From Algihabitans sp965233705 (lineage in GTDB: Bacteria > Pseudomonadota > Alphaproteobacteria > Kiloniellales > DSM-21159): DNA of 64,000 nt. The notes beneath the pieces are model-generated. The model saw only the letters and a list, made by a program, of their open reading frames with translations, was not told the origin of the DNA and did not search any database. Position numbers and translations under genes: made by a program. Positions 8,045 to 15,046 of this stretch are shown piece by piece (the stretch's first letter is position 1; every line of letters begins with the position of its first letter). The stretch spans positions 62,001 to 126,000 of the forward strand of contig CBDDTF010000002.1 in assembly GCA_965233705.1 (NCBI GenBank), given 5' to 3'.

Positions 8045-8740
8045 TCAGCCGCCGCCGGTGGCGGCGAGGTGGAAGGGCAGCAGGGCGACCAGCAGCACGA
8101 AGGCGACCAGCCCGCCCAGGATCAGCAGAAAGGCGCAGGCGCGGTCGTTCGCCGCCTTGTCGTTGAGACGGGTGAAGCGGGTGTAGCGGTCGATCAGGTA
8201 GTCGCGCTCCGCCTGGCCCTCGTCGGGCGTCTCGTCGTAGGTGAGCTGGCGGATCATGAAGCGCACCTCCAGGCGGGCGAGGAAGCCGGCGCCGATCAGC
8301 AGCAGCAGCATCGACAGGCCGAACAGCCCCAGCATCGACGCCGTCAGCGGCTGGTCGAGCTGGGTCACGTCAAAATTGCGCGCGAAGGAGATGTAGCCGA
8401 ACAGCGCGAAGGAGATGACCGAGGCCGGCACCGCGAGCTGCGAGCGCACCGTCAGCCGCCGCTCGCGCTCGGCCAGATAGAGCGACTTGAGCGTCTCGGT
8501 CGGAAAGTCGGCATACATGCGCGCCAGCTCTCCGGGGCTCTCCTCGACCGTGCCGGACTCCCCAGCGGACTGCCCAGCGGACTGCCCAGCGGACTGCCCA
8601 GCGGACTGCCCTCCGGGCTTTGCGCCGGACTCTGCGCCAGATTCTGCGCCAGATTCTGCGCCGGGCGCCTTGGCGGTCTCCTCTTCGGCCTGCTTGCCGG
8701 ACTGTTCGGCGCGCGCGCCGTGCGGTGACTCTGTCGACAT
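8045..8740 (-). CDS. Membrane protein with repetitive N-terminal Ala-Gly-Gln-Ser / Ala-Glu-Ser-Gly tail
   Basis: A 231-residue protein of unknown function. Residues 1-65 are hydrophilic and low complexity, with three AESG and four AGQS tetrapeptide repeats written by perfect or near-perfect 12-bp DNA repeats. After a short amphipathic stretch (MYADFPTETLKSLYLAERER) come three membrane helices: SVISFALFGYISFA, LGLFGLSMLLLLIGAGFLA and CAFLLILGGLVAFVLLVALL. A charged loop, LTYDETPDEGQAERDYLIDR, lies before the last helix. The disordered, repeat-built tail should face the cytoplasm. The start is ATG 8740 with purine-rich GAGAGG upstream. It lies downstream of the LysR gene on the same strand, but a functional link is not evident. 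Confidence 0.7.
   Translation of the reverse strand: MSTESPHGARAEQSGKQAEEETAKAPGAESGAESGAESGAKPGGQSAGQSAGQSAGQSAGESGTVEESPGELARMYADFPTETLKSLYLAERERRLTVRSQLAVPASVISFALFGYISFARNFDVTQLDQPLTASMLGLFGLSMLLLLIGAGFLARLEVRFMIRQLTYDETPDEGQAERDYLIDRYTRFTRLNDKAANDRACAFLLILGGLVAFVLLVALLPFHLAATGGG
8561..8662. repeat. Two adjacent 12-bp tandem arrays inside a coding region
   Basis: Four perfect copies of CCCAGCGGACTG (8561-8608) are followed after 12 bases by three near-perfect copies of TGCGCCAGATTC plus a half unit (8621-8662). Both have a period of four codons, so copy-number changes keep the frame of the membrane protein they encode. Confidence 0.9.
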
Positions 8741-8897
8741 CGCCTCTCGCAAACTCTCCTGCCAATCACGCGGGGGCCAATCACGCGGGGCCGGGCGCGC
8801 GCGGGGGCCGCCCCGGCCTGTCCCGGAGTGCAAACTCCGCGCCGGGCCGATGGTTCCCGCGCCGGCCGCGCCCCACCCGCCAGGGCGGTGGGCGGCG

Positions 8898-9776
8898 TCA
8901 GGCCGCCACCACCATCGGCTCGGCGCGGCCCAGGGTCTCGATGATGTGCTGGGCGAGCAGTTGCGCCGCCGGGCTCAGGGCCTCGGGGCGGCGGAACAGG
9001 GCGATCTCCACCGTCGGCAGCTTCGGCAGCCCCGCCTCGGCACCCAGCACCTGCAGGCCGGGCGGCACGGTCGACTCGGCCAGCACCGTCACCGCCAGGC
9101 CGGCGGAGACGGCCGCGCCGATCCCGGTCAGGCTGGGGCTGGAGTAGGCAATGCGCCAGTCGCGCCCGGCCACGTCGAAGGCCTGGGCGACAAGCTGGCG
9201 GAACAGGCACCCCTCGGGAAACAGCGCCAGCGGCAGCGGCGCGGCCTCCAGGGCCGGACTGCCGGGCACGGCGCACCAGACCAGCCGCTCGCGCCGCACC
9301 GCCTCGCCGCCGCGCATGGCCGGCGTGCGGGTCAGCAGCGCCAGGTCCAGGCGTCCGGCCTCGACCTCGCCGATCAGGTCCACCGACTCGTCGCAGGCCA
9401 CGTCGACCCGCACCCGCGGCGCGGCGCGGGCGAAGCGCGCCAGCACGCCCGGCAGGAAACTGGTCGCGTAGTCGTCCGGCGTGCCGATCAGGACGGCGCC
9501 GTCGACCTGGGGACGCAGCAGCCGCGCCAGGGCCTCGTCGTTGAGCTGCAGCAGCCGCTTGGCGTAGCCGAGCAGGAGCTGCCCCTCGGCGGTGACCGCC
9601 ACCCGGCGGCCCGAGCGGTCGAGCAGGCGCCGGTCGAGCTGCGCCTCCAGCCGCTTGATCTGCATGGAGACGGCCGACTGGGTCCGGCCCAGGTCGCGGC
9701 CCGCGCGGGTGAAGCTACCGCCCTCCGCGACGGCGACGAAGGTGCGCAGCAGATCGAGGTCGAGCAGCGGAATCAT
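8898..9776 (-). CDS. LysR-family transcriptional regulator
   Basis: A 292-residue LysR regulator: N-terminal winged helix-turn-helix (LDLLRTFVAVAEGGSFTRAG, then LGRTQSAVSMQIKRLEAQLD), a linker helix, and a periplasmic-binding-protein-like effector domain (VLIGTPDDYATSFLPGVLAR; LDLALLTRTP). It most likely controls the divergent EamA exporter whose start is 98 bases away, with a palindromic T-N11-A box between them. ATG 9776 is preferred over an in-frame GTG at 9785 because the family N-terminus usually begins only a few residues before LDLLRTF; the GTG would place the start inside the palindrome. The effector ligand cannot be deduced. Confidence 0.88.
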   Translation of the reverse strand: MIPLLDLDLLRTFVAVAEGGSFTRAGRDLGRTQSAVSMQIKRLEAQLDRRLLDRSGRRVAVTAEGQLLLGYAKRLLQLNDEALARLLRPQVDGAVLIGTPDDYATSFLPGVLARFARAAPRVRVDVACDESVDLIGEVEAGRLDLALLTRTPAMRGGEAVRRERLVWCAVPGSPALEAAPLPLALFPEGCLFRQLVAQAFDVAGRDWRIAYSSPSLTGIGAAVSAGLAVTVLAESTVPPGLQVLGAEAGLPKLPTVEIALFRRPEALSPAAQLLAQHIIETLGRAEPMVVAA

Positions 9777-9780
9777 GATT

Positions 9781-9795
9781 ATCACGATATGTGAT
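9781..9795. promoter_or_regulatory. LysR-type operator palindrome
   Basis: ATCAC-GATAT-GTGAT is a perfect 5-bp inverted repeat with a 5-base centre and contains the classical LysR T-N11-A pattern (T9782, A9794). It lies immediately upstream of the LysR start and 80 bases before the EamA start, as expected for autoregulation plus control of the divergent gene. Confidence 0.6.
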
Positions 9796-9874
9796 TACCC
9801 CGATCAAGACAATTCGTTTCAGTGATGCTGCAGTGCGGCCTAGACTGTCTGCGCGATCCTATGGAGTGCCCCCG

Positions 9875-10819
9875 ATGAGTCTCAGAGAGTCCGCCCGCGG
9901 CCTGGCGCCGTCCGACGGTGTCCTCGCCCTGGCGGCGGTCACCTTCGGCGCGACGATGATCGGCGTCGCGCCGATCCTGGTGCGGCTGAGCGAGCTGGGG
10001 GCGCTCTCCACGGCCTTCCACCGCATGGCCTTCGCCAGCCTGGCCGCCGGCCTGCTGACCGCGCTGCTGCCCGCGCCCGCCGAGCGGCGCCCGGCGCGGG
10101 CGGGCGATCTGCTGCTGCTGGCCGGGGCCGGGCTGTTCTTCGCCGGCGACCTCGCCTTCTTCCACACCGCGCTGGGCCACACCTCGGTGGCCAACGCCAC
10201 GCTGCTGGTGAACCTGGCGCCGGTGCTGGTCGGCCTGGGCGCCTGGGGGCTCTACGGCGAGCGGCCGACAGCGCGCTACCTCGGCGGCCTGGCGCTGGCC
10301 GTGGGCGGCGCGGTCTGGCTGAGCAGCGCCGGCACCGGCGGGGACGGGAGCGGGGGCGGCGCCAGCCTGACCGGCGACCTGCAGGCGGTGATCGCGGCCG
10401 TGTTCTACGCCGCCTATCTGCTGGCGCTGAAGCGGCTGCGCGCGGTCTTTCCGGCGGCCACCCTGATCGTCTGGTCCTCGGCGGCGGCGGCCCTCGCGCT
10501 GCTGGCCCTGGCGCTGCTGACCGGCGAGAGCCTGCTGCCGGCCAGCCTGGAGGGCTGGCTGGTGGTGGCCGCGCTCGGCCTGGTCGGCCAGGCGCTCGGC
10601 CAGGGCATGGTCGCCCAGAGCCTGCGCCAGCTCCCGGTCGGCTACTCCTCGCTGGTGTTGCTGCTGCAGCCGCTGGTCGCCGGCGCGCTCGCCTGGCTGC
10701 TGTTCGGCGAGGTGCTGCTGGCGGGGCAGATCGCCGGCGGCCTGCTGCTGCTCGCCGGCCTGGTGATCGCCCGGCCGGCTGGGCCGCGGCGCGTCAGTAC
10801 ATGTGCTGGCCGCCGTTGA
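9875..10819 (+). CDS. EamA/DMT-family transporter
   Basis: A 314-residue inner-membrane drug/metabolite transporter with two EamA repeats of about five helices each (around residues 18-150 and 165-300). Typical segments are FHRMAFASLAAGLLTAL at the start of repeat 1 and SSLVLLLQPLVAGALAWLLF near the end of repeat 2. Such proteins usually export small metabolites such as amino acids. ATG 9875 is chosen because GGAG lies 8 bases upstream and the first helix begins soon after; the frame extends to 9791 without a good start. It is divergent from a LysR regulator sharing an operator. Its last 26 bases overlap the 3' end of the convergent phbB gene. Confidence 0.87.
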   Translation: MSLRESARGLAPSDGVLALAAVTFGATMIGVAPILVRLSELGALSTAFHRMAFASLAAGLLTALLPAPAERRPARAGDLLLLAGAGLFFAGDLAFFHTALGHTSVANATLLVNLAPVLVGLGAWGLYGERPTARYLGGLALAVGGAVWLSSAGTGGDGSGGGASLTGDLQAVIAAVFYAAYLLALKRLRAVFPAATLIVWSSAAAALALLALALLTGESLLPASLEGWLVVAALGLVGQALGQGMVAQSLRQLPVGYSSLVLLLQPLVAGALAWLLFGEVLLAGQIAGGLLLLAGLVIARPAGPRRVSTCAGRR

Positions 10820-11519
10820 TCGACAGGGTCGCGCCGGTGATGAAGCCGGCCTCGTCGGCGACCAGGAACAGCACGCCGCGGGCGATGTCCTCCGGCTGGG
10901 CGAGGCGGCCGACCGGGATCTTGGCGACGATCTTCTCCAGCACGTTGGCCGGGACCGCGCGCACCATGTCGGTCTCGACGTAGCCCGGGGCGACGGCGTT
11001 GACCGTGATGCCCTTGCCCGCCCCCTCCTGGGCCAGGGCCTTGGTGAAGCCGTGGATGCCGGACTTGGCGGCGGCGTAGTTGACCTGGCCGTACTGCCCG
11101 GCCTGGCCGTTGATCGAGCCGATGTTGACGATCCGACCGAAGCCGCGCGCGCGCATGGATTCGATGACGCAGCGCGAGACGTTGAAGCAGGAGGTCAGGT
11201 TGGTGTCGATCACCGCCTGCCACTGCTCCGGCGACATCTTGTGCATGGTGCCGTCGCGGGTGATGCCGGCGTTGTTGACCACCACCTCGACCGGCCCGTG
11301 CTCGGCCGCGATCTCCTCGATCGCGGTCTTGACTGCGTCGAAGTCCGACACGTCGAACTTGGAGACCGCGATGCCGGTCTCCTCGGAGAACTTCTTGGCG
11401 GCCTCGTCGTTGCCGCCGTAGTTGGCCACGACCTTGTAGCCGGCATCGCGCAGCGCCTCGCTGATGGCGCGCCCGATGCCGCGCGTGCCCCCGGTCACCA
11501 GTGCCAGACGTCCGGACAT
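10794..11519 (-). CDS. phbB: Acetoacetyl-CoA reductase (short-chain dehydrogenase)
   Basis: A 241-residue SDR enzyme, exactly the family length, that reduces acetoacetyl-CoA to (R)-3-hydroxybutyryl-CoA with NADPH for polyhydroxybutyrate synthesis. The cofactor motif TGGTRGIG is near the N-terminus, VVNNAGITRDGTMHKM follows, and the catalytic Ser-Tyr-Lys set is in NIGSINGQAGQYGQVNYAAA with the lysine just after. The C-terminus GATLSINGGQHMY is the PhaB-type ending, which separates it from FabG. GGGGAG precedes the ATG. No thiolase or PHA synthase gene is adjacent, so the partner genes must lie elsewhere. The 3' end overlaps the convergent EamA gene by 26 bases. Confidence 0.93.
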   Translation of the reverse strand: MSGRLALVTGGTRGIGRAISEALRDAGYKVVANYGGNDEAAKKFSEETGIAVSKFDVSDFDAVKTAIEEIAAEHGPVEVVVNNAGITRDGTMHKMSPEQWQAVIDTNLTSCFNVSRCVIESMRARGFGRIVNIGSINGQAGQYGQVNYAAAKSGIHGFTKALAQEGAGKGITVNAVAPGYVETDMVRAVPANVLEKIVAKIPVGRLAQPEDIARGVLFLVADEAGFITGATLSINGGQHMY

Positions 11520-11940
11520 CCTCGTCTCCCCTGATTTCGCCTCCAGGCTCGTGGGTCGCGGACCGCAACCCCGGGCGGTGAAGCGCCGCCTCCGCCATGA
11601 AACCATGCCGGGCGATGGGAACCAACCGTTCCGCTGCGACAAATGCGCCTTTTGTCAGCGTGTTGCGCGATAGGCGTAGGCGCAGGCCGACCCCCGGAAC
11701 CACGGTGCGTAAAACCGCCGCAAAAGGCGACGGCCCGCCGGGGGTCGGGACCGGCGGGCCGTCTTCCAGCCTGCTTTGGGGGGCATTTGAGGCCGGCTGG
11801 TAGCCTCGACAGAGAGGGGAAGTCTCCGTGATGAGAAAGATCGCCCCGGAAAGTGGCTGGTGCTGGCCCGAAATGGGGCGAGAATGTGTTTTTCCGGCAA
11901 CAGTCGACAAAAAAGCGCAAAAGCCACCCAACACTTTGAT
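11520..11940. other. Intergenic region upstream of phbB
   Basis: 421 bases without a credible gene. They contain a probable minus-strand terminator (11731-11761) for the Liv/ligase operon and the upstream region of phbB. An inverted repeat, GACAAA (11638-11643) and TTTGTC (11651-11656), lies about 120 bases before the phbB start and could be a regulatory site, but no known regulator motif is recognised. Confidence 0.5.
11731..11761 (-). terminator. Probable intrinsic terminator of the Liv/CoA-ligase operon
   Basis: A perfect 11-bp stem pairs CGGCCCGCCGG (11731-11741) with CCGGCGGGCCG (11751-11761) around a 9-base loop. Read on the minus strand, it is followed by TCGCCTTTT, 180 bases past the methyltransferase stop codon. 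Confidence 0.6.
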
Positions 11941-12807
11941 CTACAATGGTTTTTCCGCCAGGATATAAGCCTCGTCGGTCTCGCCCAGGGCGAAGGGCTC
12001 GCCCTCGGGATCGCCGAAAATGGCCTGCGGCCTCAATCCGGCGGCCTCCAGCATCCGGGCGATCTCGGCCAGGGTGAAGACCCAATGGCTGGCCTGACGC
12101 TCCACCGCCTCGGCGCCGCGCCGGAGGTGATAGAGCGTGTCCAGGCGCCCGGCCAGGGCGTCGTAGCGGTTCTCCACGGCGACCGCGATGTCGCCGACCT
12201 GCAGCTCCGTGCGCGGCTCCAGCCCGGGCAGCAGACACTCGGCGGCCATGGCGCTGTGCAACAGCAGGCGTCCGCCCGGTCGCAGCGCGCGGCCGAGCCC
12301 GGCGAGCAAGGTGCGGCAGTCCTCGGGCGGAAAATAGCCGAAGGAGTTGCCCAGGCAGACGGCCCCTTGCATCTCGCCGGCGAAGGGCAGCGCGCGCATG
12401 TCGAGGCGGCGCAGCTCGAGATCGCGGCCGGGACCGAGCGCCAGCCCCGCCGCCGCGGCCGCCTCGCTCAGCTCCGTCAGCGCCGGTGCGCTGAGGTCGA
12501 CGGCGGTCACCGGATAGCCGCGTGTGGCCAGCTCCAGGGCATGGCGCCCGGTGCCGCAGGGCACGTCCAGAATGCGGCCGCCGCGCGGGTCCGTGCGCCG
12601 CGCCGCCTCCCCCGTCCCGTCTGCAATCCCCTCTGCCGCCTCGTCCTCCCAGGGCGGGTCGAGGTCCAGCAGGTCGGCGGCGAAGTCGATTTCGGCGGCG
12701 ATCCGCGCCTCGGGCACCGCCTGACGCCACATCTCCACGGCCAGACCGGTGAAGAAGCTGCGAAACCACTCGGGCTCGGGCGCCCCGGCCCCGGCCGGAT
12801 CACTCAT
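11941..12807 (-). CDS. Class I SAM-dependent methyltransferase
   Basis: A 288-residue methyltransferase of unknown substrate. An N-terminal region (WFRSFFTGLAVEMWRQA) precedes the Rossmann SAM domain: motif I ILDVPCGTGRHALELA at about residue 80, acidic loop AVDLSAPAL, then MRALPFAGEMQGAVCLGNSF and LGRALRPGGRLLLH. The C-terminal half has strands typical of small-molecule methyltransferases. Its ATG overlaps the stop codon of the upstream PaaK-like ligase by 8 bases, so the two are almost certainly translationally coupled. This makes a methylation step in the same pathway plausible, though that is inference. A hairpin terminator lies beyond its stop. Confidence 0.85.
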   Translation of the reverse strand: MSDPAGAGAPEPEWFRSFFTGLAVEMWRQAVPEARIAAEIDFAADLLDLDPPWEDEAAEGIADGTGEAARRTDPRGGRILDVPCGTGRHALELATRGYPVTAVDLSAPALTELSEAAAAAGLALGPGRDLELRRLDMRALPFAGEMQGAVCLGNSFGYFPPEDCRTLLAGLGRALRPGGRLLLHSAMAAECLLPGLEPRTELQVGDIAVAVENRYDALAGRLDTLYHLRRGAEAVERQASHWVFTLAEIARMLEAAGLRPQAIFGDPEGEPFALGETDEAYILAEKPL

Positions 12808-14053
12808 AGCTGCGGGCGTCTTCGATCACCTTGCCGTCGTTGGGCAGCTCGCCGGGATGCACCAGCGCGACCTCGCCCTTGAGCTTGCAGACCGCCTGCA
12901 GACTCTCGACCAGGCGCTCGGCCAAGCCCTCGTAGGAGGTGCTGACCTCGCAGAGCAGGCGCATGTGGTCGCTCTCGCCCCTGCGCTCCACCACCAGACG
13001 GCCGCGCGCCACCTGGGGATGGCGCTCGATCACGGCGGCCACCTGCTCGGGATGGACGAACATGCCCTTGATCTTGGTGGTCTGGTCGGCGCGGCCCATC
13101 CAGCCCCTGATGCGCTGGTTGGTCCGCCCGCAGGGGCTGGCGCCCGGCAGCACCGCCGAGAGGTCGCCGGTGGCCAGGCGCAGCATGGGATAGGCCGGGT
13201 TGAAGTTGGTGACCACCACCTCGCCGACCTCGCCGTCGGGCACGGGATCGCCGGTGCCGGGGCGGACGATCTCGACGATCACCCCCTCGTCGACGACCAT
13301 TCCCTCGTGCGGGCCGTCCGGCCCGGCGGTCTCGTAGGCAACCAGGCCCAGCTCGGCGGTGGCATAGCACTGCTGCACCCGCACGCCGCGCGCGGCGTAG
13401 TCGGCGCGCAGCGAGGGGAAGAGCGCGCCGCCGGAGACCAGCGCCTTGGTGATCGAGCCGAGGTCAAGCCCCAGCTCGGCGCCGGCGTCGAGCAGCACCT
13501 TGAGGTAGTCCGGCGTGCCGGCCCAGCCCTGGGGACGCAGGTGGGCGATGGCCTGAACCTGCTGCTCGGTGTTGCCGACCCCCGCCGGGACCACGGCGCA
13601 GCCCAGCGCGCGCGCCCCCCAGTCCAAGATCCAGCCCCCGGGGGTCAGGTGGTAGGCGAAGCAGTTGTGCACCACCTCACCCGGACGCAAGCCGGCGGCG
13701 AAGAGCGCGCGGGCCATGCGGCCGTAATCGCTCTCGCGCGCCTCCATCTCGAAGATCGGGCCCGGCGAGGTGAACAGGCGCCCGGCCTCGCCCGGCGCGG
13801 CGGCGTTGAGCCCGCCGAAGGGCGGGGCCGCCTTCTGCAAGGCGATCAGGTCGTGCTTGCGGGTGACCGGCAGGGCGGCCAGCGAGGTGCGGCCGGTCAG
13901 CGCCGCCGGCTCGATCTCCGCCAGCCGCTCGGCCCAGCCGCCGGCCGACCGCTTCAGGCGCGCGACCTGCTCGCGCAGCGCCTCGAAGAGGGCCGTCTCG
14001 CGTTGCTCGTCGTTGCGGGTCTCCAGGGAATCGAAATGTTCGTCCGTCGCCAT
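12800..14053 (-). CDS. Phenylacetate-CoA ligase (PaaK)-family AMP-forming enzyme, divergent
   Basis: A 417-residue PaaK-like adenylate-forming enzyme expected to activate an aromatic or other carboxylic acid with ATP and CoA. Family features are LPVTRKHDLIALQ, HNCFAYHLTPGGW, GVGNTEQQVQAIAHLRPQGW, GTPDYLKVLLD, the adenine region QQCYATAELGLVAYE, LATGDLSAVLPG and the hinge GRADQTTKIKGMFVHPEQV. The expected Gly/Thr-rich P-loop (SSGTTG-type) is instead FTSPGPIFEME, an unusual variant seen in this subfamily. The gene starts 2 bases after livF and overlaps the methyltransferase by 8 bases, so it belongs to the transporter operon. The substrate is unknown. Confidence 0.85.
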   Translation of the reverse strand: MATDEHFDSLETRNDEQRETALFEALREQVARLKRSAGGWAERLAEIEPAALTGRTSLAALPVTRKHDLIALQKAAPPFGGLNAAAPGEAGRLFTSPGPIFEMEARESDYGRMARALFAAGLRPGEVVHNCFAYHLTPGGWILDWGARALGCAVVPAGVGNTEQQVQAIAHLRPQGWAGTPDYLKVLLDAGAELGLDLGSITKALVSGGALFPSLRADYAARGVRVQQCYATAELGLVAYETAGPDGPHEGMVVDEGVIVEIVRPGTGDPVPDGEVGEVVVTNFNPAYPMLRLATGDLSAVLPGASPCGRTNQRIRGWMGRADQTTKIKGMFVHPEQVAAVIERHPQVARGRLVVERRGESDHMRLLCEVSTSYEGLAERLVESLQAVCKLKGEVALVHPGELPNDGKVIEDARSYE

Positions 14054-14055
14054 GC

Positions 14056-14913
14056 CTAGCTCAGCCACCGCTTGCGTCGCTTGTAGTGCTTGACCTCGCG
14101 GTAGCTTTTCCGGCCGGCGGCGGAGAGACCGAGGTAGAACTCCTTCACGTCCTCGTTCTCGCGCAACCGCTCGGCCGGTCCGTCCATCACCACGCGGCCG
14201 TTCTCTAGGATGTAGCCGTACCTGGCATAGCGCAACGCCACGTTGGTATTTTGCTCGGCGAGCAGGAGGGTCACCCCCTCGCGCTCGTTGATTTCCCTGA
14301 CGATTTCGAAGATCTGCTCGACGAGCTGCGGCGCCAGCCCCATCGAGGGCTCGTCCAGCAGCACCACCTTGGGCCGGCTCATCAGGGCGCGGCCGATGGC
14401 GGTCATCTGCTGCTCGCCGCCGGAGGTGTAGCCGGCCTGGCTGCTCCGCCGCTCCTTCAAGCGCGGGAAGTAGGTATAGACCATCTCCAGGTCCCGCTGG
14501 ATGCCGGCGCGGTCGCCGCCGCGGGTGTAGGCGCCGGTCAGCAGGTTCTCCTCGACGGTCAGGTGCTCGAAGCAGTGGCGCCCCTCCATCACCTGGATGA
14601 CGCCGCGCTTGACCAGGTCGTTGGGGGTCAGGCCCTGGACGCGCTCGCCCTCCAGCTCGATCGAGCCCTTGGTGACCTCGCCGCGCTCGGCGCGCAGCAG
14701 GTTGGAGATGGCCTTGAGGGTGGTGGTCTTGCCGGCGCCGTTGGCGCCCAGCAGCGCGACGATACCGCCGCGCGGCACGGTGAGCGAGACGCCCTTCAGC
14801 ACCAGGATGACGTGGTCGTAGATGACCTCGATGTTGTTGACCGCGAGCAGCGACTCGGCGGCCGGGGCGCTGCCCTCGGCGGCGCCTGGGACGGCCTGGC
14901 TGGACTGGGACAT
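14056..14913 (-). CDS. livF: Branched-chain-type ABC transporter ATP-binding protein (LivF-like)
   Basis: A 285-residue cytoplasmic ATPase of the branched-chain amino acid/organic acid ABC family. Walker A is GANGAGKTTT and the signature is SGGEQQM, a variant of LSGGQ. Walker B is VVLLDEPSMGL and the H-loop region reads LLLAEQNTNVAL. The ending (AGRKSYREVKHYKRRKRWLS) is longer and more basic than in classical LivF. A 20-residue Ala/Ser-rich N-terminal extension precedes the domain. It follows the substrate-binding protein gene after a 26-bp palindromic hairpin, and is followed 2 bases later by a CoA ligase. With livG, livH, livM and the binding protein it forms a complete importer. Confidence 0.9.
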   Translation of the reverse strand: MSQSSQAVPGAAEGSAPAAESLLAVNNIEVIYDHVILVLKGVSLTVPRGGIVALLGANGAGKTTTLKAISNLLRAERGEVTKGSIELEGERVQGLTPNDLVKRGVIQVMEGRHCFEHLTVEENLLTGAYTRGGDRAGIQRDLEMVYTYFPRLKERRSSQAGYTSGGEQQMTAIGRALMSRPKVVLLDEPSMGLAPQLVEQIFEIVREINEREGVTLLLAEQNTNVALRYARYGYILENGRVVMDGPAERLRENEDVKEFYLGLSAAGRKSYREVKHYKRRKRWLS

Positions 14914-15000
14914 GGCGGCGCGGGCCCTTCTTCGAACGGATGTCGTTGCGCGCTGCGGCGACCCGCTCGGGCCTGCGGGGCACGACCGGGCGTCACGGCG

Positions 15001-15042
15001 GGGGCGCGGCGGGGGCGCGGCGGGGGGCGCGCCCCCCGCCGC
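15001..15042 (-). terminator. Strong intra-operon hairpin with 11-bp repeats between binding-protein and livF genes
   Basis: 15017-15042 is a perfect 26-bp palindrome centred on CGCG, only 4 bases past the binding-protein stop. It overlaps a short tandem array of GGGGCGCGGCG (15001-15011 and 15012-15022). Such a hairpin probably protects the upstream binding-protein mRNA or partly attenuates transcription, giving more binding protein than ATPase. Confidence 0.55.
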
Positions 15043-15046
15043 CGGC

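Noticed and set aside
8561..8662. CRISPR-like array
   Set aside because: The units are 12 bp without spacers and lie in frame in a coding sequence, so this is a tandem repeat. No CRISPR array or cas gene is present in the window.
11638..11656. GACAAA/TTTGTC inverted repeat upstream of phbB
   Set aside because: It could be an operator, but the arms are short, no cognate regulator is nearby and the distance to the gene is large; mentioned only within the intergenic entry.
12800..14983. A 727-residue fusion reading through livF into the PaaK-like ligase
   Set aside because: The N-terminal half is a shadow of livF. The ligase has its own ATG two bases after the livF stop.
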